A stretch of DNA of 11,045 bases from Bacteroidales bacterium. Lineage in GTDB: Bacteria > Bacteroidota > Bacteroidia > Bacteroidales > ML635J-15. The position numbers and the translations under genes are program-made. Below are positions 8,076-11,045 of the stretch, one piece after another. Positions within the stretch are counted from its first letter, which is position 1. Every line of letters starts with the position of its first letter. The notes beneath the pieces are model-generated. The model did not search any database, had not been told where the DNA came from, and saw nothing but the letters and a program-made list of their open reading frames with translations. Location: positions 1 through 11,045 of the forward strand of contig SLSH01000399.1 in NCBI GenBank assembly GCA_007130555.1. Reading direction: 5' to 3'.

Positions 8076-8108
8076 TTTGGGAAATTTAAATCAATAATTA
8101 TATTTTTG
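8076..8108 (+). promoter_or_regulatory. Promoter of tRNA-Lys
   Basis: The -33 element TTTG (8076-8079) and the -7 element TATTTTTG (8101-8108) match the Bacteroidota consensus exactly, with a 21-base spacer. The predicted start lies near 8113, leaving a leader of about 35 bases to be trimmed from the tRNA. Confidence 0.75.
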
Positions 8109-8148
8109 CCGTCCCATTAGTATGTTGAATGGGGATTTATTTTAAGTT

Positions 8149-8221
8149 GACTGATTAGCTCAGCCGGTAGAGCATCTGCCTTTTAAGCAGGGGGTCCGGA
8201 GTTCGAATCTCCGATCAGTCA
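8149..8221 (+). tRNA. tRNA-Lys(TTT)
   Basis: A full cloverleaf of 73 bases can be drawn. The acceptor stem is GACTGAT (8149-8155) with ATCAGTC (8214-8220), and the discriminator is A8221. The D stem is GCTC/GAGC. The anticodon stem is TCTGC/GCAGG around the loop CTTTTAA, giving anticodon TTT at 8182-8184. The variable loop is GGGTC, and the T arm is CGGAG-TTCGAAT-CTCCG. The 3' CCA is not encoded (ACA follows), so it must be added after transcription. The tRNA inserts lysine at AAA/AAG codons. It has its own promoter and terminator, and its 3' half is duplicated 200 bp downstream. Confidence 0.97.
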
Positions 8222-8268
8222 CAGGGAGCTCTCAATTCTCACAATACGCGGAATTGAGAGTTTTTTTT
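8192..8268 (+). repeat. Direct repeat copy 1: tRNA-Lys 3' part plus terminator
   Basis: These 77 bp recur at 8392-8468 with one mismatch (G8224 versus A8424). They cover the variable loop, T arm, 3' acceptor strand and the whole terminator of tRNA-Lys. A duplicated tRNA 3' end is the usual footprint of integration at a tRNA, but a local gene duplication would also leave it. Confidence 0.92.
8229..8268 (+). terminator. Rho-independent terminator of tRNA-Lys
   Basis: A perfect 10-bp stem CTCTCAATTC (8229-8238) / GAATTGAGAG (8251-8260) with a 12-base loop is followed by eight T. It begins 8 bases after the tRNA end. A second copy lies exactly 200 bp downstream. Confidence 0.93.
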
Positions 8269-8304
8269 GTCTTTTTTTCCGTTTAGTTTCAAAAAAGGGG
8301 AACC

Positions 8305-8421
8305 TTTTTAATAATTCTGTAGTTAGAGCATCCCGATCAACAGTATCTTAATTTGCTTTTTTGAGCAAATTTTAGAAACTGTAAATCGGGAGGGTCCGGA
8401 GTTCGAATCTCCGATCAGTCA
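8305..8421 (+). pseudogene. tRNA-Lys-like pseudogene with anticodon loop expanded into a long hairpin
   Basis: The 3' half (8387-8421) is nearly identical to the intact tRNA-Lys from the variable loop to the discriminator. Upstream, the first 26 positions (8305-8330) align gap-free with tRNA positions 1-26 and match at 15, including GTTAGAGCA around the D arm. The 5' acceptor strand (TTTTTAA) cannot pair with ATCAGTC, and the D stem is broken. The anticodon stem is perfect (TCCCG 8331-8335 with CGGGA 8387-8391), but the loop is 51 bases instead of 7. That loop folds on itself: AT/AT extends the stem, then ACAGT/ACTGT, then AATTTGCT/AGCAAATT closes a T-rich loop. It cannot be an ordinary tRNA. 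It could be a decaying copy or a small structured RNA ending at the second terminator. Confidence 0.7.
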
Positions 8422-8468
8422 CAAGGAGCTCTCAATTCTCACAATACGCGGAATTGAGAGTTTTTTTT
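8392..8468 (+). repeat. Direct repeat copy 2 of the tRNA-Lys 3' part plus terminator
   Basis: This is the second copy of the 77-bp repeat at 8192-8268, offset by exactly 200 bp and differing at one base. It ends in the T run of the second terminator. Confidence 0.92.
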
Positions 8469-8469
8469 T
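8429..8469 (+). terminator. Second copy of the tRNA-Lys terminator
   Basis: The same 10-bp stem (8429-8438 / 8451-8460), loop and a nine-T run are kept without change. It would stop transcripts that read past the first terminator or arise from the pseudo-tRNA. Confidence 0.9.
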
Positions 8470-8585
8470 ATTATTGCAATCTTTTTTTTTAGAATTATAT
8501 TTAGTTTATTTGCAAAAATATTGCATTAAATGTTTTTTTAATACATGACAAAACTTTTTTATCTGGCATTTTTGTAAAAAATAAA

Positions 8586-8755
8586 AGATTTCTCCACCCT
8601 GCCATAAATGGCTTGGGTGTCGAAATGACTTGGTGTTGAGGTGTGTTATGTCGGCGACGTCGGGCAAACTTGTATTTAGAAGCCCTTCGTCGCCGACACT
8701 AACCCCGTACCCTCGGTGTCATTTCGACCCCTGACACAGGAAGGGGGAGAAATCT
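8586..8755. repeat. 170-bp GC-rich nested palindrome with two inverted end units
   Basis: The ends are inverted copies of one unit: GTCGAAATGAC (8619-8629) with GTCATTTCGAC (8718-8728), and AGATTTCTCC (8586-8595) with GGAGAAATCT (8746-8755). Between these boxes each end has its own small hairpin with different bases (GCCAT/ATGGC on the left, CCTG/CAGG on the right). The centre is a perfect 11-bp stem TGTCGGCGACG (8649-8659) / CGTCGCCGACA (8688-8698), extended by GGGC/GCCC. The GC-rich composition and 'GTCATTTCGAC...GGAGAAATC' boxes resemble intergenic repeats I recall from Bacteroidota genomes, but copy number here is unknown. Confidence 0.8.
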
Positions 8756-8775
8756 AACAAATATACCGCCGATGA

Positions 8776-8829
8776 TAAATATGTTTAGTCAAATCGAAAC
8801 AAAGTAAAGATTTGACTATTACATATTTA
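8776..8829. repeat. AT-rich hairpin with an 18-bp stem
   Basis: TAAATATG (8776-8783) pairs with CATATTTA (8822-8829), and TAGTCAAATC (8786-8795) pairs with GATTTGACTA (8809-8818). A small internal loop separates the two stems, and the terminal loop is 13 bases. No T run follows on the plus strand, so it is not a standard terminator for that direction. Confidence 0.75.
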
Positions 8830-8947
8830 CAATGGTATTATTACTGATAAATGTGTAATGAACTCAATTGCAGCTAATTATACGATTTGCAGTAAAGTTT
8901 TGTCATGTACTATAATATTTTTTTAATACATTAAAAATGAAACAATT

Positions 8948-9760
8948 ATGGATTATAATGAAATTTTAAATTATATTTTAAGCTTGATGCTAAAATATGG
9001 TCCCCGATTTTTTGGAGCGATAATAATTTTAATATTAGGATTTTGGTTTTCGAATATATTTACGAGAATGTTGGTAAAAATTATGAATAAAAGAGAAGTT
9101 GATGCTTCGCTGGTATCTTTTACCAAAAGTTTTGTAAGAATTTCCCTTAAAATTCTGATAGTTATAACAGTAATGAGCATGATTGGTGTTGCTATGACCT
9201 CGTTTATCGCAATACTTGGGGCAGCAGGACTTGCAGTTGGGCTGGCTCTTCAGGGAAGTCTTTCAAATTTTGCGGGGGGAGTGCTGATTTTAATATTTAA
9301 ACCCTACAAAGTGGGAGATTTTATAGAGGCACAGGGATTTCTAGGAAGTGTTAAGGAAATTCAGATTTTTAATACCATATTAAATACACCGGACAATAAA
9401 AGAATTGTAATCCCTAACGGAAATCTTGCCAACGGGAGTCTTATAAACTACTCAAGTATGGAAGAAAGACGTATAGAATGGATTTTCAGCGTAGCTTACG
9501 GTACAGATTATGAAAAAGCCGAAAAAATTATAATGGATATTATTAATAATGATGAAAGAATACTTAAGGAACCCCCTCCTTTTATCGGACTTAGGGAAAT
9601 GGCAGATTCTTCGGTAAATATCGTAACTAGAGCATGGGCAAAACGGGACGATTTTTGGCCCGTGTTTTTTGAAGTAAATAAAACTATTTATAAAACATTT
9701 AAAGAAACGGGAATTGAAATACCGTTCCCGCAAATGGACGTACATATGAAAACGAAATAA
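8948..9760 (+). CDS. mscS: Small-conductance mechanosensitive channel (MscS family)
   Basis: This 270-residue protein is close to the short MscS form of E. coli. Two membrane helices (about 21-40 and 62-82) precede the pore helix TM3 (about 88-120). That helix carries the family's Gly/Ala pattern GAAGLAVGLALQGSLSNFAGG (91-111), followed by the FKPYKVGDFIE signature (118-127) at the start of the cytoplasmic beta domain. VIPNGNLANGSLINYS (154-169) and the C-terminal IPFPQ (258-262) are also typical. Such channels open when membrane tension rises and release solutes during hypo-osmotic shock. The ATG at 8948 begins a normal N terminus; an ATG at 8937 is out of frame. No good -33/-7 promoter is visible between the upstream repeat element and the start. 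The DUF3078 gene follows after 21 bp and is probably cotranscribed. Confidence 0.95.
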   Translation: MDYNEILNYILSLMLKYGPRFFGAIIILILGFWFSNIFTRMLVKIMNKREVDASLVSFTKSFVRISLKILIVITVMSMIGVAMTSFIAILGAAGLAVGLALQGSLSNFAGGVLILIFKPYKVGDFIEAQGFLGSVKEIQIFNTILNTPDNKRIVIPNGNLANGSLINYSSMEERRIEWIFSVAYGTDYEKAEKIIMDIINNDERILKEPPPFIGLREMADSSVNIVTRAWAKRDDFWPVFFEVNKTIYKTFKETGIEIPFPQMDVHMKTK

Positions 9761-9781
9761 TAATAATGAATAACTTTTAAT

Positions 9782-10666
9782 ATGTATTATATGAGAATTT
9801 TTATTTTATTAATTTTAGCAAGTATTTTATCCTCAGGCAACTTATTTGCACAGGGAGGGTGGGACACAAAAGGGGATGTCGCTTTAAATGCATCGCAAAC
9901 ATCTTTTACAAACTGGGCGACAGGTGGAGATAACTCAATTACTGGGAATTCGTTTCTGAATTATTCCGCAAATTTTAAACGCTATAAAATGACCTGGGAT
10001 AATTCAATTAATCTCGGTATAGGCTATATGAAACAGGGAGAAGCAATTTTTTTTAAAACAGATGACAGAATCGCTTTTTCATCAAAATATGGACGAGAAG
10101 CATTCGAACACTGGTATTATACAGGACTAATAGGTTTTAGGTCACAATTTGCAGAAGGGTATAAATCAATAGCCGATTCTACAAAAGTATCAAACTTTAT
10201 GGCTCCCGGATATATTACCGTTTCTATAGGGATGGACTATAAGCCTGTTGATAATTTAACTATTTTAATGTCGCCTGTTGCAGGAAGAACAACTTTTGTC
10301 ATGGATACCACTCTCTCAAATCAAGGAGCTTACGGTGTTTTACCGGGCGAAAATATCCGATATGAATTCGGAGGAATTGTAAAAATTGAATATTTATTAA
10401 ATATAATGGAAAATGTTTCTTATAAAACAAGTCTTGAATTATTCTCAAATTACTTAAAAAAACCACAAAACATTAATATGAACTGGGATCATGTTGTAAG
10501 TCTGAAAATAAACAATTTTATTTCGGCAAATATTCATTTAACAATGATTTATGACGATGATATAAAAATTAGTTATGACTCCACAGGTGACGGTATAAAT
10601 GATAAAAAAGGTCCTAAATTACAATTAAGAAACATAATGGGAATAGGATTAGGGTACAGATTTTGA
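9782..10666 (+). CDS. DUF3078-family outer-membrane protein
   Basis: This 294-residue protein has a signal peptide (hydrophobic IFILLILASILSS, ending NLFAQ at about residue 24). The mature N terminus, GGWDTKGDVALNASQTSFTNWATGGDNS, is the hallmark of the Bacteroidota DUF3078 family. The rest alternates polar and hydrophobic residues with aromatic girdle-like positions and ends in LQLRNIMGIGLGYRF, with a terminal Phe as in many outer-membrane beta-barrels. It is thus probably a small barrel in the outer membrane; its function is unknown. The Met at residue 4 (9791) is an alternative start that would give a more typical signal peptide (MRIFILL...). It lies 21 bp after mscS, suggesting one transcript, and a weak hairpin follows it. 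Confidence 0.88.
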   Translation: MYYMRIFILLILASILSSGNLFAQGGWDTKGDVALNASQTSFTNWATGGDNSITGNSFLNYSANFKRYKMTWDNSINLGIGYMKQGEAIFFKTDDRIAFSSKYGREAFEHWYYTGLIGFRSQFAEGYKSIADSTKVSNFMAPGYITVSIGMDYKPVDNLTILMSPVAGRTTFVMDTTLSNQGAYGVLPGENIRYEFGGIVKIEYLLNIMENVSYKTSLELFSNYLKKPQNINMNWDHVVSLKINNFISANIHLTMIYDDDIKISYDSTGDGINDKKGPKLQLRNIMGIGLGYRF

Positions 10667-10697
10667 TAAATTATTAAGGAAAATTTGTAGTTTTAGC

Positions 10698-10725
10698 AGT
10701 AAACAAGGCTGTTTATTAACAATTT
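10698..10725 (+). terminator. Weak hairpin after the DUF3078 gene, possible terminator
   Basis: AGTAAACA (10698-10705) pairs with TGTTTATT (10710-10717), with one G-T pair and a four-base loop. AACAATTTTT follows. The stem is AT-rich and the T run is short and displaced, so this is a tentative call supported mainly by its position between two transcription units. Confidence 0.35.
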
Positions 10726-10767
10726 TTAAAAGATATTAACAAAATAGCGTTTTTTTTTGATTATTTC

Positions 10768-10797
10768 TTTGTTTGTAAGATATAATCCTTATATTTG
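10768..10797 (+). promoter_or_regulatory. Promoter of the HU-like gene
   Basis: TTTG (10768-10771) and TATATTTG (10790-10797) match the Bacteroidota -33/-7 consensus with an 18-base spacer. The transcript would start near 10803, leaving a leader of about 37 bases before the ATG at 10840. That leader is AT-rich with no Shine-Dalgarno sequence, as is common in this phylum. Confidence 0.75.
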
Positions 10798-10839
10798 TTC
10801 CTTTAATTAAATTTATTTACTAACCAAAAATTATTAAAA

Positions 10840-11045
10840 ATGAACAAATCACAATTAATTGACGCGATTGCTAAAAAAGCAAAATTATCAAAAGCTGACT
10901 CAAGAAAAGCTTTAGATGCTTTTATGGAAACAACTAAATCTACTTTGAAAAAAGGAGAAAATGTTGCATTAGTAGGTTTTGGATCTTTTGGTGTTACTAA
11001 AAGAGCTGCAAGAAAAGGCCGTAACCCACAAAACCCAAAGCAAGT
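10840..11045 (+). CDS. HU-family DNA-binding protein, N-terminal part (3' end outside window)
   Basis: The frame starts at the ATG at 10840 and runs off the window after 68 full codons of the roughly 90 expected. MNKSQLIDAIAKKAKLSKADSRKAL is the N-terminal helical dimer region of HU. VGFGSFGVTKRAARKGRNPQ (residues 44-63) matches the HU/IHF signature leading into the DNA-binding arm, with the conserved RxxRxGRNPQ basic run. HU proteins are small dimeric nucleoid proteins that bend and compact DNA without strong sequence preference. The N terminus fits HU better than IHF, but several paralogues occur in Bacteroidota and this one cannot be assigned further. It has its own promoter. Confidence 0.95.
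   Translation, partial: MNKSQLIDAIAKKAKLSKADSRKALDAFMETTKSTLKKGENVALVGFGSFGVTKRAARKGRNPQNPKQ

Larger units (their letters stand above)
8533..8931. mobile_element. Possible MITE-like non-coding element bounded by direct and inverted repeats
   Basis: A perfect 14-bp direct repeat TTTTTTTAATACAT (8533-8546 and 8918-8931) flanks this region. Just inside is a perfect 16-bp inverted repeat, TACATGACAAAACTTT (8542-8557) and its complement (8894-8909). No protein is encoded between them. The interior holds a 170-bp GC-rich palindrome (8586-8755) and an AT-rich hairpin (8776-8829). Terminal inverted repeats with a flanking duplication suggest a non-autonomous inserted element, but 14 bp is long for a target duplication and the repeats overlap on the left. 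Chance in AT-rich DNA is not excluded for the direct repeat alone. Confidence 0.45.

Noticed and set aside
8292..8309. Hairpin AAAAAGG-GGAA-CCTTTTT as a separate terminator
   Set aside because: The stem is short, its only T run is part of the stem, and it follows a strong terminator directly. It also overlaps the aligned 5' end of the pseudo-tRNA, so a separate role is not supported.
8305..8421. Second functional tRNA, or a tRNA interrupted by a self-splicing intron
   Set aside because: The 5' acceptor strand cannot pair with the 3' strand and the D stem is broken. The loop insertion is only about 44 bases, far too short for a group I intron, and bacteria do not use the protein-spliced tRNA introns of archaea and eukaryotes.
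8192..8468. CRISPR array
   Set aside because: There are only two copies of a 77-bp repeat. They are fully explained by tRNA and terminator sequence, and no cas genes are present.
9452..9745. 97-residue minus-strand open frame
   Set aside because: It is antisense to the conserved cytoplasmic domain of MscS and encodes an unlikely Cys/Phe/Ile-rich protein.

Overview
The window looks like a chromosomal segment of a low-GC Bacteroidota organism, probably Bacteroidales-like, although the order is an inference. Three things point there. Two proteins end in the 'YPNP...G...' C-terminal sorting domain of the type IX secretion system (T9SS). A DUF3078-type outer-membrane protein is present. The recognisable promoters have the Bacteroidota form TTTG-N18-21-TAnnTTTG, with no clear Shine-Dalgarno sites.

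Left part (1-3925). The 3' end of a secreted T9SS cargo protein (+) converges on a small two-helix membrane protein (-). Next is a GC-rich block built from two inverted REP-like units with covarying ends. It lies just downstream of a three-gene minus-strand operon, read from 3925 to 1036: substrate-binding lipoprotein, FecCD-type permease and ABC ATPase. Together these form a complete inner-membrane importer for an iron complex, heme or corrinoid.

Middle (3926-7853). A 1285-residue secreted serine protease of the lysyl-endopeptidase type carries six PKD domains and a T9SS tail. It is read toward the importer but separated from it by a strong hairpin terminator. The loop of that terminator holds a -7-like box that could start the importer transcript.

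Right part (7854-11045). A tRNA-Lys(TTT) gene with its own promoter and terminator is followed, exactly 200 bp away, by a copy of its 3' half plus terminator. The 5' half of this second copy is degenerate, and its anticodon loop is replaced by a long hairpin. Then comes about 370 bp of non-coding DNA bounded by a perfect 16-bp inverted repeat and a 14-bp direct repeat. It contains a 170-bp GC-rich nested palindrome and a separate 18-bp-stem hairpin. After it are an MscS-type mechanosensitive channel and a DUF3078 outer-membrane protein, probably cotranscribed, and the 5' part of an HU-family DNA-binding protein gene with its own promoter.

The genes are mostly envelope functions: secreted protease, importer, osmotic safety valve and outer-membrane barrel. 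No defence system, CRISPR array or intact insertion sequence is visible. The unusual content is in the non-coding DNA: the hairpin-bearing tRNA-Lys pseudo-copy, the bounded palindromic element and the REP-like pair.
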